Assembly: GCA_017592665.1 (NCBI GenBank)
Contig: JAGFNW010000014.1
Coordinates: 124,001-188,000 of the forward strand
From: Streptosporangiaceae bacterium NEAU-GS5
GTDB lineage: Bacteria; Actinomycetota; Actinomycetes; Streptosporangiales; Streptosporangiaceae
DNA: 64,000 nucleotides
Reading direction: 5' to 3'
Positions 25,838 through 35,576 of this stretch are shown here, in pieces. Position 1 is the first letter of the stretch; the number at the start of each line of letters is the position of its first letter. The notes beneath the pieces are model-generated. The model made no database searches. It was given only the letters and a program-made list of their open reading frames with translations, and was not told the DNA's origin. The position numbers and the translations under genes were made by a program.

Positions 25838-28582
25838 GTGGAGTTCTACGTTCTGGGGTCCCTGCAGGTCACCGACGACGGCCGGCCGGTCTCGATCGGC
25901 GGGGCGGCGAAGGTGCGGCGCGCGCTGGCCGCGCTGCTCTCCCGGGCCGGATACCAGGTCTCCACCGACTGGCTGATCACGGCGGTCTGGGACGACGTCC
26001 CGCCCACCTCCGCGCGCCGGAACCTGCAGCTGTACGTGCACCGATTACGGCGCACGCTCGGCGGGGAGCGCATCGCCGCGCACACCGACGGCTACTCGAT
26101 CGACGTCGCCGGGAGGCTCGACGCGCTGCGCTTTCGCGAGCTGGCCGCCGCCGGCACCAGCGCGCTCGACGACGGCGACGCCGTGACGGCCGCCCGGACC
26201 TTGCGCGCCGCGCTCGACCTGTGGCGCGGGCCCGCGTTCGCCGAGTTCGCCGACAGCGGCCCGATCGCCGAGGAGGCCGGCCGGCTGGAGCTGTTGCGGC
26301 TCGGCGTGTACGAGCGCTGGGCCGAGGCGGAGCTCGCCCTGGGGCGGCACGGCTCACTCGTGCCCGAGCTCGTCGATCTGGTCGCCGGCCATCCATACCG
26401 GGAGAACCTGCGGGCGCAGCTGATGCTCGCGCTCTACCACAGCGGCCGGCAGGACGAGGCGCTGCGCGCCTACCGCGAGGGCCGGGCCCTCCTCAACGAG
26501 CAGCTCGGCGTGGAGCCGGGGCCGCGGCTGCGGCGGCTGCACGAGGCGATGCTCCGCGGCGACGCCCATCCGGAGCGGTCGGCGCTCGCCGCCGCCTTCC
26601 CCCGGGTCCCGCGCGAACTGCCCCCGGACCTTCCCGGCTTCGTCGGCCGCGCCGAGGCCGTCCGGGCCCTCGACGCTATGTCGCCCGACAGCGGCCCCAT
26701 CGTGATCTCCTCGATCAGCGGCACCGCGGGCGTCGGCAAGACGGCCCTCGCCGTGCACTGGGCGCATCGGATCGCGCACCGGTTCCCCGACGGGCAGCTG
26801 TACGCGAACCTTCGCGGCTTCGACCCGTCCGGCGAGGTGGCCGACCCGGCGGCGATCGCGCGCGAGTTCCTGGACGCCTTCGCCATCCCCGCCGACCGGA
26901 TCCCGGCCGACGCGACCGCGCAGATCAACCTGTATCGGAGCCTGCTCGCCGACAAACGGGTGCTGGTCCTGCTCGACAACGCCCGTGACGCCGATCAGGT
27001 ACGGCCGCTGCTCCCCGGCTCGTACGGGAGCAAGGTCGTGGTAACCAGCAGGACCGAGCTGACCGGGCTGGTGGTGACACAGGGCGCGCAACGGCTCGCG
27101 CTGGACCTGATGACCGCGGACGAGGCGCGCGGCCTGCTGGCGCGTCGTCTGGGCACGGATCGGGTGGCGGCCGAACCGGAGGCGGCGGACGAGATCGCCG
27201 ACCTGTGCGCGCGGTTGCCGCTGGCCCTCGCCGTCATCGCCGCGCGGGCCGCGGCCCGCCCCGCGGACGGGCTGGCCGTCATCGCGACCGAACTCCGCGA
27301 GGCCCAGGACCGGCTGGCGGTCTTCGCCGGACAGGACGCCGCCACCGACGTCCGGGCCGTGCTCTCCTGGTCGTACCGCTCGCTCGATCCTCCGGCGGCG
27401 CGGCTGTTCCGCCTGCTCGGGCTGCATCCCGGCCCGGAGATCTGCATGGCGTCCGCGGCGAGCCTGGCCGCGATCCCGGTGAGCGAGGCCCGGCCGCTGC
27501 TGGCCGAGCTGACCCGGGCGAGCCTGATCAACGAGCCCTCGCCCGGCCGGTACGCGTTCCACGACCTGCTCCGCGCGTACGCGTCGGAACTCGCCGCCGG
27601 CGACGACGACCAGGGCGAGGCCCTTGGCCGGATGGCCGACCACTATGTGCACGGCGGGCACGGCGCCGCCCTGCTGCTCAACCCCGCGCGCACGCCGATC
27701 GACCTCGATCGGAGCCGGCCCGGCACGGTCCACCAGCCGCTCCACGCCTCGAAGGAGGCGCTGGACTGGTTCGGCGCCGAGCACCAGGTGCTGGTCGCCA
27801 TGGTGGACCTGGCCGTCGCACGCGGGCTCGACCGCCGGGCCTGGCAGCTTGCCTGGACGCTCACCAGCTATTTCGACTGGCAGGGCCACTGGCGCGACCA
27901 GCTGCGCACGAGCGGCGCGGCGTTGTCGGCGGCCGTGCGGCTCGGCGACCCGTACGCCCAGGCGCACATGTATCGCGGGCTGGCCCGCGCGCACACCCGG
28001 CTTCGCGAGTACGCGGCCGCCACGGCCAACTACGAGCACGCCCTCGAGCTGTACGTGACGCTCGGCGACCAATCCGGTCAGGCCGACATCCTCAACAACC
28101 TGGCCGGCGTCTTCCACTACTACGGCCGCGACGACCTGTCCTTGCAGTACGCGGAACGCGCGCTGGCGATCTACACGAGCACCGGCGACCTGATCGGGCA
28201 GGCCCGCTGCCTCAACGACATCGGATACGCCAACGCCCTGCTCGGCCGCTATGACGAGGCGGTCAGGCACTGCCGTCGCGCGCTCGAGCGCTACCAGGAC
28301 CTCGATGACCCGCACGGCGAGGCCGACGCGTGGGACAGCCTCGGATACGCCTACCACAACCTGGGCGAGCATCAGCAGGCGATCGACGCCTACCAGGCGG
28401 CGCTGGCCGCGTTCGAGGACTCCGGCGACCGGGCCAATCAGGCGGCGACCCTCGACCACCTGGGCGATTCCTACGAGGCGTCCGGACGCCGCCAGGCCGC
28501 CCGTGACGCCTGGAGCCGCGCGTACGCCATCTACGACGACCTCGGCTTCCCCGACGCCGACCGGCTCAGGGCGAAACTCTGA
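25838..28582 (+). CDS. AfsR/SARP-type regulator: BTAD, NB-ARC, TPR
   Basis: A 914-residue regulator. An OmpR-like winged helix (residues 1-90; VEFYVLGSLQVTDDGRPVSIGG), BTAD (about 95-245), NB-ARC ATPase with Walker A GTAGVGKTAL near 295-304 and VLLDNARD as Walker B, then a winged helix and TPR repeats to the end (LGYAYHNLGEHQQAIDAYQAAL and neighbours). This is the AfsR architecture, which activates secondary metabolism in response to phosphorylation or ligand. The GTG at 25838 has GGAG six bases upstream and starts exactly at the conserved N-terminus. The longer reading runs into the G-rich tract. Confidence 0.92.
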   Translation: MEFYVLGSLQVTDDGRPVSIGGAAKVRRALAALLSRAGYQVSTDWLITAVWDDVPPTSARRNLQLYVHRLRRTLGGERIAAHTDGYSIDVAGRLDALRFRELAAAGTSALDDGDAVTAARTLRAALDLWRGPAFAEFADSGPIAEEAGRLELLRLGVYERWAEAELALGRHGSLVPELVDLVAGHPYRENLRAQLMLALYHSGRQDEALRAYREGRALLNEQLGVEPGPRLRRLHEAMLRGDAHPERSALAAAFPRVPRELPPDLPGFVGRAEAVRALDAMSPDSGPIVISSISGTAGVGKTALAVHWAHRIAHRFPDGQLYANLRGFDPSGEVADPAAIAREFLDAFAIPADRIPADATAQINLYRSLLADKRVLVLLDNARDADQVRPLLPGSYGSKVVVTSRTELTGLVVTQGAQRLALDLMTADEARGLLARRLGTDRVAAEPEAADEIADLCARLPLALAVIAARAAARPADGLAVIATELREAQDRLAVFAGQDAATDVRAVLSWSYRSLDPPAARLFRLLGLHPGPEICMASAASLAAIPVSEARPLLAELTRASLINEPSPGRYAFHDLLRAYASELAAGDDDQGEALGRMADHYVHGGHGAALLLNPARTPIDLDRSRPGTVHQPLHASKEALDWFGAEHQVLVAMVDLAVARGLDRRAWQLAWTLTSYFDWQGHWRDQLRTSGAALSAAVRLGDPYAQAHMYRGLARAHTRLREYAAATANYEHALELYVTLGDQSGQADILNNLAGVFHYYGRDDLSLQYAERALAIYTSTGDLIGQARCLNDIGYANALLGRYDEAVRHCRRALERYQDLDDPHGEADAWDSLGYAYHNLGEHQQAIDAYQAALAAFEDSGDRANQAATLDHLGDSYEASGRRQAARDAWSRAYAIYDDLGFPDADRLRAKL

Positions 28583-28591
28583 CGACCCCGC

Positions 28592-29509
28592 TCAGAGCTT
28601 GACGGCCAGGCGGTGGCGGCCGCGGCTGACCGAAAGGCCGGACAGCGGGAGCGTCTCGATGTCCTCCAGGCCGTCGCGCTGCCGCCGTGCCGCGACGATG
28701 CGCGTGGCGAGCACCGCCGACAGCAGCAGCACCGCGGTCAGCGTGGTCGCCAGCGTGTCGTACGCCTGCCGGGGCCGCACGGGCTGGGCGTGCAGCTCGG
28801 CCAGCCCGGGCACGAACTGGCCCGGGATGAGCAGAGGCAGCCCGGCCTGGTCGACGTCGACCCGATGCACCGGCTCGACCGGGCCTTCACGGAGCAGCGA
28901 GGGACGGGTCTGCGGCTGGTCGTAGCCCCGCCCGTGTGGCGGCTCGGTCGGCAGCGTCCCGCCATCCCTCGTGGCCGGCCTGTCCTTCCCCTGCGAGCCC
29001 GGCCGCACGTCGCGGCCGCACTTGGGGGAGACGCCGGACGGCAGGCAGCCGGCCCCGCCATCGTCGTCGGTGGCGTTGTTCACAGCGTCGGTGACGGTGC
29101 CGGTCACGGCGCTGGTGACGGTGTTGTTCACGGTCTGCTTGACGGCGTCGGTCACCGTCTTGGCCGTTTCGGTCACGGCGCCGGTGACGCCCGGCGTGGT
29201 GGAGGACTTCGCGGAAGGGGCGGCCGAGCTCAGGCCGCTCGCGGCGTCGTCAACGGCCTCCGCCGCGCTGTCGACCGTGCTGTTCACCGTGCTCGTGACG
29301 GAGGACGCGGCCCCGCCGGTGGCCGAGTCGACGGCGCTGGTCACGGTGTTGGCGACCGTGCACACGGTGTTGGTGACCTGCGACAGCAGTCCGCCGGCCG
29401 TGCAGTCGCGCGCGAAGGCCGGGCTGATCGCCAGCGCCTGAACGCCCCCGCCGAGCGCGAACGCCAGCGCCCCCACCGTGATGACAGCCCCGGGACGGCC
29501 CGCTCCCAT
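28592..29509 (-). CDS. Secreted or membrane-anchored Ala/Thr/Val-rich protein
   Basis: A 305-residue protein of unknown family. A signal peptide is clear (AVITVGALAFALGGGVQALAISPAFA, cut near residue 30). Next comes a long Ser/Thr/Val/Ala region with repeated TVT/DAV units (VTNTVCTVANTVTSAVDSATG and similar to about residue 150), a Pro/Arg-rich stretch, and a C-terminal membrane helix (LATTLTAVLLLSAVLATRIV) with a basic tail. The make-up suggests a cell-wall spanning protein. ATG 29509 is chosen from AAGGAGG upstream; two earlier ATGs are open. It is convergent with the BTAD gene, which ends 9 bases away. Confidence 0.75.
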   Translation of the reverse strand: MGAGRPGAVITVGALAFALGGGVQALAISPAFARDCTAGGLLSQVTNTVCTVANTVTSAVDSATGGAASSVTSTVNSTVDSAAEAVDDAASGLSSAAPSAKSSTTPGVTGAVTETAKTVTDAVKQTVNNTVTSAVTGTVTDAVNNATDDDGGAGCLPSGVSPKCGRDVRPGSQGKDRPATRDGGTLPTEPPHGRGYDQPQTRPSLLREGPVEPVHRVDVDQAGLPLLIPGQFVPGLAELHAQPVRPRQAYDTLATTLTAVLLLSAVLATRIVAARRQRDGLEDIETLPLSGLSVSRGRHRLAVKL

Positions 29510-29650
29510 GTATCCCTCCTTCATCACTAAGCAGTCTTCCCGCCCAATTCGCGATTCCAGGGGAAAGTTGCGATTCGGTATCGACGCGTGATACGCGAGG
29601 AGGACTCTCGTTCTACCACGTCAAGGCAGGGTCAACCCCGGTGGTCATGA

Positions 29651-30583
29651 TCACGACGACACGTCGTTGAGCGCCTCGCGGATCTCCCAGGGAAGCGTGA
29701 GCTTCTCGGCCGCGAGGACGCCCAGCAGCTGCGCATGCGTGCGCGCGCCGACGATCGCGGCCGCCACGCCGGGCCGGTCGCGCACCCACGACAGCGCCAC
29801 CGCCAGCGGAGACGCGCCGAGGCCCTCGGCGGCCGTGGTGACCGACTCGACGATGCGGCGGCTGCGCTCGTCGAGATAGGGCTTGACGAACCCGGACAGA
29901 TGCGGCGTCGCCGCGCGCGAGTCGGCCGGGATGCCCGTGCGGTATTTGCCGGTGAGCACGCCGCGGCCGAGCGGCGACCAGGCCAGCACGCCCACGCCCG
30001 AGTGTTCGGCGGCCGGCAGCAGCTCGGCCTCCACGTCGCGGTTGAGCAGCGAGTATTCGACCTGGGCCGCGACCACGGGGACCCGGCCCGGCACGGCGCG
30101 CTGCCAGGTGGCCGCGGCCGCGAGCTGCCAGCCGGTGTGGTTGCAGACACCGGCGTAGGCCGTGCGCCCGGTGGACACGGCGATGTCGAGCGCGGCCAGC
30201 GTCTCTTCGAGCGGCACGCGGGGATCGAAGGCGTGCAGCTGCCAGAGGTCGACCTCGTCGATGCCGAGCCTCGCCAGCGAGGCGTCGAGGGCGCGGACGA
30301 GATGGCGGCGCGAGCCGTTGACGCCGAGCGGCGTCAGCCCGGCCTTGGTCGCGATCACCAGCTCCGAACGCGGGGCGATCTCCCGGATCAGCCGCCCTAC
30401 CAGGCGCTCGGCGTCGCCGCCCGCATAGGTGTCGGCCGTGTCGACCAGCGTGCCGCCGGCCTCGGCGAAAGCGGTCAGCTGAGCCGCCGCCTCCTCTGCG
30501 CCGGTGTCGCGGCCCCACGTCATCGTGCCGAGTCCGATGCGGGAGACCGAAAGGCCGCTGCGGCCGACCTGTCGCTGATCCAT
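29651..30583 (-). CDS. Aldo/keto reductase
   Basis: A 310-residue AKR. It starts MDQRQVGRSGLSVSRIGLGTMTWG; the catalytic Asp and Tyr lie in VDTADTYAGG, Lys in IATKAGL, and His in WQLHAFDP. The NADPH-binding IVGART follows near the end. Substrate unknown. The ribosome site is weak. It is divergent from uppP, 34 bases away. Confidence 0.92.
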   Translation of the reverse strand: MDQRQVGRSGLSVSRIGLGTMTWGRDTGAEEAAAQLTAFAEAGGTLVDTADTYAGGDAERLVGRLIREIAPRSELVIATKAGLTPLGVNGSRRHLVRALDASLARLGIDEVDLWQLHAFDPRVPLEETLAALDIAVSTGRTAYAGVCNHTGWQLAAAATWQRAVPGRVPVVAAQVEYSLLNRDVEAELLPAAEHSGVGVLAWSPLGRGVLTGKYRTGIPADSRAATPHLSGFVKPYLDERSRRIVESVTTAAEGLGASPLAVALSWVRDRPGVAAAIVGARTHAQLLGVLAAEKLTLPWEIREALNDVSS

Positions 30584-30617
30584 TACCAGTGCAGAGTAGC
30601 CGATAGGCTCACCCCTC

Positions 30618-31436
30618 GTGGATGTACTGCAAGCCGTCGTCCTGGGCATCGTGCAAGGCTTGACCGAGTTCCTGCCGATCTCCAGCTCCGCGCACCTTCT
30701 GATCGTGCCGAAGCTGCTGGGCTGGCCTGATCCCGGCGCCGCGTTCACCGCGGTGATCCAGCTGGGCACCATGCTCGCCGTCATGATCTTCTTCTGGCGG
30801 GACGTCGTGCGGATCTTCATCACCTGGGCCAAGAGCCTGTTCAACCGAGAGCTCCGCGACGACCTCGACGCCCGCATGGGGTGGTACATCATCCTCGGCA
30901 CCATCCCCATCTCGGTGATGGGGCTGCTGTTCCACAACGCCATCGAGGGACCGGCACGCAACCTGTGGCTGAACGCCTCCATGCTGATCGTCTTCGGCAT
31001 CCTGCTGCTGCTCGCCGACCAGATGGGCCGCAAGCAGAAGGAGGTCCCCGACCTCACCTTGAAGGACGGCCTCATCATCGGCGCCTGGCAGGTGCTCCCG
31101 CTGGTCCCCGGCGCCTCCCGGTCGGGCTCCACCATGACCGGCGCGCTGTTCCTCGGCTACACCCGCGAGGCCGCGGCCCGCTACTCGTTCCTGCTGTCGA
31201 TCCCCGCCGTGTGGCTGTCCGGCCTCTACGAGCTGCGCAAGGTCGGCGAGGAGGGCGGCGTGCCGTTCGTGCCGACCGCCATCGCGACCGTGGTGTCGTT
31301 CGTCGTCGGCTACGCCTCGATCGCCTGGCTGCTGCGTTACGTCGCCAAGCACTCCACGATGATCTTCGTGGTCTACCGCGTCTTCGCCGGCGCCTTCCTG
31401 CTCACGCTGCTCACGCTGGGCCTGGTCCAGGCATGA
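30618..31436 (+). CDS. uppP: Undecaprenyl-diphosphatase UppP (BacA)
   Basis: A 272-residue membrane enzyme that recycles undecaprenyl pyrophosphate to the lipid carrier for cell-wall synthesis. Motifs LTEFLPISSSAHL and VPGASRSGSTM are the BacA signatures, with about seven to eight membrane helices. The GTG start has little leader sequence. It overlaps the next gene by 4 bases, beginning a conserved actinobacterial run to mshC. Confidence 0.95.
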   Translation: MDVLQAVVLGIVQGLTEFLPISSSAHLLIVPKLLGWPDPGAAFTAVIQLGTMLAVMIFFWRDVVRIFITWAKSLFNRELRDDLDARMGWYIILGTIPISVMGLLFHNAIEGPARNLWLNASMLIVFGILLLLADQMGRKQKEVPDLTLKDGLIIGAWQVLPLVPGASRSGSTMTGALFLGYTREAAARYSFLLSIPAVWLSGLYELRKVGEEGGVPFVPTAIATVVSFVVGYASIAWLLRYVAKHSTMIFVVYRVFAGAFLLTLLTLGLVQA

Positions 31437-32107
31437 CCACCCTCCTTCTCGTACGGCACGGCCTGACCGAGCTCACCGGTCCGGTCCTCGCGGGCTGGAC
31501 CCCGGGCGTGCACCTGAGCGACAAGGGGCGCGCGCAGGTGGCCGCGCTCGCCGAGCGGCTCGCCGGGCTGGAGCTGGACGCCATCGTCAGCAGCCCGCTC
31601 GAACGCTGCGTGGAGACGGCCGAGGCCGTCGCGGCCGGCCGGGCGATAGAGATCGACGACCGCTTCGGTGAGTGCGGCTACGGAGAGTGGACCGGCCGCG
31701 AGCTGAAGGAGCTGGCCGCCGAGCCGCTCTGGCGGGTCGTGCAGGCCCATCCCTCGGCCGTGGTCTTCCCCGGCGGCGAGGCGCTGGCCGACGTCCAGGC
31801 GCGGGCCGTGCGTGCCGTACGCGACTGGAACGAGCGGGTCGGGCCGACCGGCATGTATCTCGCCTGCAGCCACGGCGACGTGATCAAGGCCATCGTGGCC
31901 GACGCGCTCGGCCTGCACCTCGACCAGTTCCAGCGGATCACCGCCGATCCGGCCTCGCTCACCGTGATTCGCTACACCCCCATGCGTCCCTTCGTGCTCA
32001 GGGTCAACGACTCGGGGAGTGCCGAGGTCACCCGCGAGGCCCCCTTAGGAGGAGAAAATCACACCGAGAGCGACGCCGCCGTCGGCGGCGGAGCCGGGAC
32101 CACGTAA
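31433..32107 (+). CDS. Histidine phosphatase / phosphoglycerate mutase-like protein (MSMEG_4193 family)
   Basis: A 224-residue protein. LLLVRHGLTELTG carries the phospho-acceptor His; the second catalytic His is in CSHGDVIKAI, and an Arg/Glu set lies in SSPLERCVETAEAV. These are broad phosphatases; the substrate is unknown. ATGA overlap with uppP shows translational coupling. The Gly/Ala-rich end is disordered. Confidence 0.9.
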   Translation: MTTLLLVRHGLTELTGPVLAGWTPGVHLSDKGRAQVAALAERLAGLELDAIVSSPLERCVETAEAVAAGRAIEIDDRFGECGYGEWTGRELKELAAEPLWRVVQAHPSAVVFPGGEALADVQARAVRAVRDWNERVGPTGMYLACSHGDVIKAIVADALGLHLDQFQRITADPASLTVIRYTPMRPFVLRVNDSGSAEVTREAPLGGENHTESDAAVGGGAGTT

Positions 32108-32116
32108 GGTCAAGTT

Positions 32117-32677
32117 ATGCCAGTCTTCGACTATGACCCGCCCGACAGGTTCGTGGCCGGTGCTGTCGGGCAGCCTGGCTCGCGCGCGTTCTTCTTGCAA
32201 GCCCGCGGCCAGGGCAGATTGACCACCGTCGCCTTGGAGAAGTTCCAGGTCGCGGTGCTCGCCGACCGGCTCGACGAGCTGCTGGACGAGGTGCTGCGCC
32301 GAAGCGGCGGCCGCGCCCCCGTGCCCGCCGTCGCGCCGACCGAGCTGTCCGACCTCGGCCCGCTCGACCTGCCGATAGACGAGGATTTCCGGGTCGGCAC
32401 CATGTCGCTCGGCTGGGACGCCGACACCGCGCAAGTGATCATCGAGGCCCAGGAGGCCACGGAGGACGACGAGGAGCCCGTCGACCCCGACGCACCGGAG
32501 CGGGCCGTCCTCCGCGTGCGGATCAGCGCGGCCGCCGCCCGTGCCTTCAGCCGCCGCGCCCTCGACCTGGTGGCCGCCGGTCGCCCGCCGTGCCCGCTGT
32601 GCGGCCAGCCGATCGACGCCGAGGGCCACATCTGCGCGCGCCTCAACGGGCATCATCCAGGAACTTTCGCGTCGTGA
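32117..32677 (+). CDS. DUF3090 family protein
   Basis: A 186-residue protein: VFDYDPPDRFVAGAVGQPGSRAFFLQA at the start and a small zinc-ribbon-like end CPLCGQPIDAEGHIC (two Cys plus His/Cys). DUF3090 sits beside a SCO1664-like gene in many actinobacteria. Its role is unknown, but the metal site and the fixed neighbour suggest a joint function. It starts 9 bases after the phosphatase. Confidence 0.92.
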   Translation: MPVFDYDPPDRFVAGAVGQPGSRAFFLQARGQGRLTTVALEKFQVAVLADRLDELLDEVLRRSGGRAPVPAVAPTELSDLGPLDLPIDEDFRVGTMSLGWDADTAQVIIEAQEATEDDEEPVDPDAPERAVLRVRISAAAARAFSRRALDLVAAGRPPCPLCGQPIDAEGHICARLNGHHPGTFAS

Positions 32678-32750
32678 CCGAGACAGCATCGAGACAGAGG
32701 CGAAGGGAGCCCCGCATCAACACCCGCGCAACACTCCGGCGAGGAGTTGA

Positions 32751-33512
32751 ATGACGGCCGAAAGCGAGCCGAACTTCGGCGAAGTGGAGGAGGGGTCGGG
32801 CCTGGACGAGGCCGCGGCCCTCGCTCTGTTGCGCGACGGGGCGCTCGACGTGGCCGGCCGATTGGTCGAGGCCACGAACATGACGTTGTACTGCTCGATC
32901 AGGGACGGCCGCCACCAGGCCGCGTGCGTCTACAAACCCGTGCGCGGCGAGCGGCCCCTGTGGGACTTTCCCGACGGCACGCTGGCCGCCCGCGAGGTGG
33001 CCGCCTACGAGGTGGCCGCGGCCACCGGATGGCGCATCGTGCCGCCGACCGTCTATCGCGACGGCCCGTTCGGGCCGGGCATGGTCCAGCTGTGGATCGA
33101 CACCGACCCGGAGGTCGACCTGGTCGGGCTGGTCCGCAGCCGTAACCCCGGCCTGCGGCGGATGGCCGTTTTCGACGCGGTCGTCAACAACGCCGACCGC
33201 AAGGGCGGCCACCTGCTGCCGCTCGCCGAAGGCCACGTCTACGGCGTCGACCACGGGGTCTGCTTCTCGGAGGAAGACAAGCTGCGGACCGTGCTGTGGC
33301 AGTGGCGCGGCAAGACGCTGACCCGTGAGGCCGTGACCGTGCTCGCCAAGCTGGAGCGCGACCTCGACGGCAGGCTGGGCCGCCGGCTGCGCGAGCTGCT
33401 CACGGCGCGCGAGGTCGAGGCGACCTGGGATCGGGTCAGACGGCTGCTGGCCACCGGCGTCCATCCCTTTCCGTCGGAGGACTGGCCGGCCATTCCGTGG
33501 CCGCCGATATAA
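32751..33512 (+). CDS. SCO1664 family protein (kinase-like fold)
   Basis: A 253-residue protein with the SCO1664-type pattern: ATNMTLYC, CVYKPVRGERPLWDFPDGTLAAREVAAYEVA, then FDAVVNNADRKGGHLL and YGVDHGVCFSEEDKLRTVLW. The Lys, Asn-Asp and Asp-His-Gly positions resemble the ATP and metal ligands of PI3/PI4-kinase-like folds, so a phosphotransferase role is possible. GAGGAG lies before the ATG. Confidence 0.88.
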   Translation: MTAESEPNFGEVEEGSGLDEAAALALLRDGALDVAGRLVEATNMTLYCSIRDGRHQAACVYKPVRGERPLWDFPDGTLAAREVAAYEVAAATGWRIVPPTVYRDGPFGPGMVQLWIDTDPEVDLVGLVRSRNPGLRRMAVFDAVVNNADRKGGHLLPLAEGHVYGVDHGVCFSEEDKLRTVLWQWRGKTLTREAVTVLAKLERDLDGRLGRRLRELLTAREVEATWDRVRRLLATGVHPFPSEDWPAIPWPPI

Positions 33513-33599
33513 CCCGATGTAACCGAATACGAATCTAGTAATAAGTCCGGATATCGTGCACGATGCAGGGGTCTCTACCGATTCTGGAGGGAACGCACC

Positions 33600-34346
33600 T
33601 TGTGCACGGTGATCGTGAGCATCGATCCGGAGTCGGCGGTGCCGGTCCTCCTGGCCGGGGTACGCGACGAGTTCGTGGCCCGGCCGTGGATGGGTCCCGA
33701 CGCCTACTGGCCGGATCATCCGGGGATCGTGGGCGGCCGTGACCTCCAGGCGGGGGGCACATGGCTGGCGGTCAACCCGGCTATCCGGCGTGTCGCGGCA
33801 CTGCTCAACGCGCACGGCGTGCCGGCTCCCGAAGACGTCCGCAGATCGCGCGGCGACCTGCCGCTGCGCGCCGCGGCCGAAGGCGAGCTGGCCCACCTCG
33901 ACCTGACCGTCTACGACCCCTTCCACCTGGTCGTCGCCGGGCTCGACGGCGTCCGGCTGTGGAGCTGGAACGGCGAGCGGCTCACCGAGGAGAAGCTGCG
34001 GCGCGGCACCCACGTGATTGTCAATTCGGGCCTGAACGACGAGGAGATCCCGCGGGTCGCCCGCTTCCGGCCGCTGTTCGAGGCCGCGCCTCGTCCGTCA
34101 CGGCTCGAACTGGGCTCCACCCGCTCGTTCTGGGGCCGGTGGGCGCGCCTGGCGGCCGGCGACGGCCTGGCCCTCGACGACCCCGGCGCGCTGATCTTCC
34201 GGCACGTCCTCCCGGACGGGCGGATCTTCGCGAGCCTGTCGGTCGGCCTGGTGGCGCTGGGCGAGCCGAGGGGGATGCGCTACGACTTCCTGCCGCAACC
34301 CGAGGATCCCGCCACCTGGTACGAGGTGGATGTACGGCGCGGATAG
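33600..34346 (+). CDS. NRDE (TANGO2-like) family protein
   Basis: A 248-residue protein of the NRDE family, related to Ntn hydrolases. It begins Met-Cys-Thr-Val; Cys2 is the expected nucleophile, which supports the rare TTG at 33600 as the true start (TGGAGG lies about 10 bases upstream). GRDLQAGGTWLAVN gives the N-R-D-E-like block, and VIVNSGLNDEEI follows. Function in bacteria unknown. It sits between the SCO1664-like gene and mshC. Confidence 0.87.
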   Translation: MCTVIVSIDPESAVPVLLAGVRDEFVARPWMGPDAYWPDHPGIVGGRDLQAGGTWLAVNPAIRRVAALLNAHGVPAPEDVRRSRGDLPLRAAAEGELAHLDLTVYDPFHLVVAGLDGVRLWSWNGERLTEEKLRRGTHVIVNSGLNDEEIPRVARFRPLFEAAPRPSRLELGSTRSFWGRWARLAAGDGLALDDPGALIFRHVLPDGRIFASLSVGLVALGEPRGMRYDFLPQPEDPATWYEVDVRRG

Positions 34347-34355
34347 GCTCAACTC

Positions 34356-35570
34356 ATGCGATCGTGGTCCGGACCGAACGTGCCCCGGCTGCCCGGGACG
34401 GGCGCTCTTCCCAACGTCTTCGACACAGCGGCACGCAGTCGGCGCCCGACCGCGCCCGGCCCCACGGCCCGGATGTACGTGTGCGGCATCACCCCCTACG
34501 ACGCCACCCACCTCGGCCACGCCAACACCTACCTGGCTTTCGACCTGCTCAACCGGGCCTGGCGGGACGCCGGGCACGAGGTCCGCTACACGCAGAACGC
34601 CACCGACGTCGACGACCCCCTGCTGGAGCGGGCCGCGCGCGACGGCGTCGACTGGCGTGAGCTGGCCACCCGCGAGATCGACCTGTTCCGCTCCGACATG
34701 CAGGCCCTGCGGATCCTGCCTCCCGACGACTACGTGGCGGTCACCGAGGCCGTCGGCCTGGTGGTCGAGCTGATCGAACGGCTGGTCGAGCGCGGCGCCG
34801 CCTACCGCCTCGACGGCGACGTCTACTTCTCCATGGCCGCCGCGCCCAAGTTCGGCGCGGTGTCGGGCTATTCGCCGGAGACCATGCTCGAGCTGTTCGC
34901 CGAGCGCGGCGGCGACCCCGATCGGCCGGGCAAGCGCGACCCGCTCGACTGGATCCTGTGGCTCGCCGAGCGGCCCGGCGAGCCGTCCTGGCCGTCGCCG
35001 TTCGGGCCCGGCCGCCCGGGCTGGCACGTGGAGTGCACGGCGATCGCGCTGCGCAATCTCGGCAGCGGCTTCGACGTGTCCGGCGGCGGCTCCGACCTGA
35101 TCTTCCCTCATCACGAGATGGGCGCCTGCGAGGGTCACGTGGCCACCGGCGAGTGGCCGTTCGCCCGGGCGTACGTGCACGCCGGGATGGTCGCCCTCGA
35201 CGGCGAGAAGATGTCGAAGTCCAGGGGGAACCTGGTGTTCGTGTCGCGGCTGCGGGCCGCGCACGACCCGATGGCGGTGCGGCTCGCGCTGCTGGCCCAC
35301 CACTACCGCGCCGACTGGGAGTGGACGCACGACCAGATCGAGGCCGCCGAGGCGCGCCTCGCGCGCTGGCGTGCCGCCGTGGCCCGCGACGCCGGCCCAT
35401 CCGGCGCGGCGCTGCTGGAGCGGGTGCGCGAGCGCATGACCGACGATCTCGACGCGCCCGGGGCGCTCGCGGCCTTCGACGCGTGGGCCGCCGCCGAGGG
35501 CGACGACCCGGGCGCCCCGGCGCTGGCCGCCGACCTCGCCGACGCCCTGCTCGGGGTGGATCTGCGCTGA
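34356..35570 (+). CDS. mshC: Mycothiol ligase MshC
   Basis: A 404-residue cysteine:GlcN-Ins ligase of mycothiol synthesis, a class I aminoacyl-tRNA-synthetase fold. [19 protein letters not shown] has the zinc Cys and HIGH-like motif, GWHVECTAI has the zinc ligands, and KMSKSRGN is near residue 286. Mycothiol is the main thiol of actinobacteria. It starts 9 bases after the NRDE gene. Confidence 0.95.
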   Translation: MRSWSGPNVPRLPGTGALPNVFDTAARSRRPTAPGPTARMYVCGITPYDATHLGHANTYLAFDLLNRAWRDAGHEVRYTQNATDVDDPLLERAARDGVDWRELATREIDLFRSDMQALRILPPDDYVAVTEAVGLVVELIERLVERGAAYRLDGDVYFSMAAAPKFGAVSGYSPETMLELFAERGGDPDRPGKRDPLDWILWLAERPGEPSWPSPFGPGRPGWHVECTAIALRNLGSGFDVSGGGSDLIFPHHEMGACEGHVATGEWPFARAYVHAGMVALDGEKMSKSRGNLVFVSRLRAAHDPMAVRLALLAHHYRADWEWTHDQIEAAEARLARWRAAVARDAGPSGAALLERVRERMTDDLDAPGALAAFDAWAAAEGDDPGAPALAADLADALLGVDLR

Positions 35571-35576
35571 CGGGTT

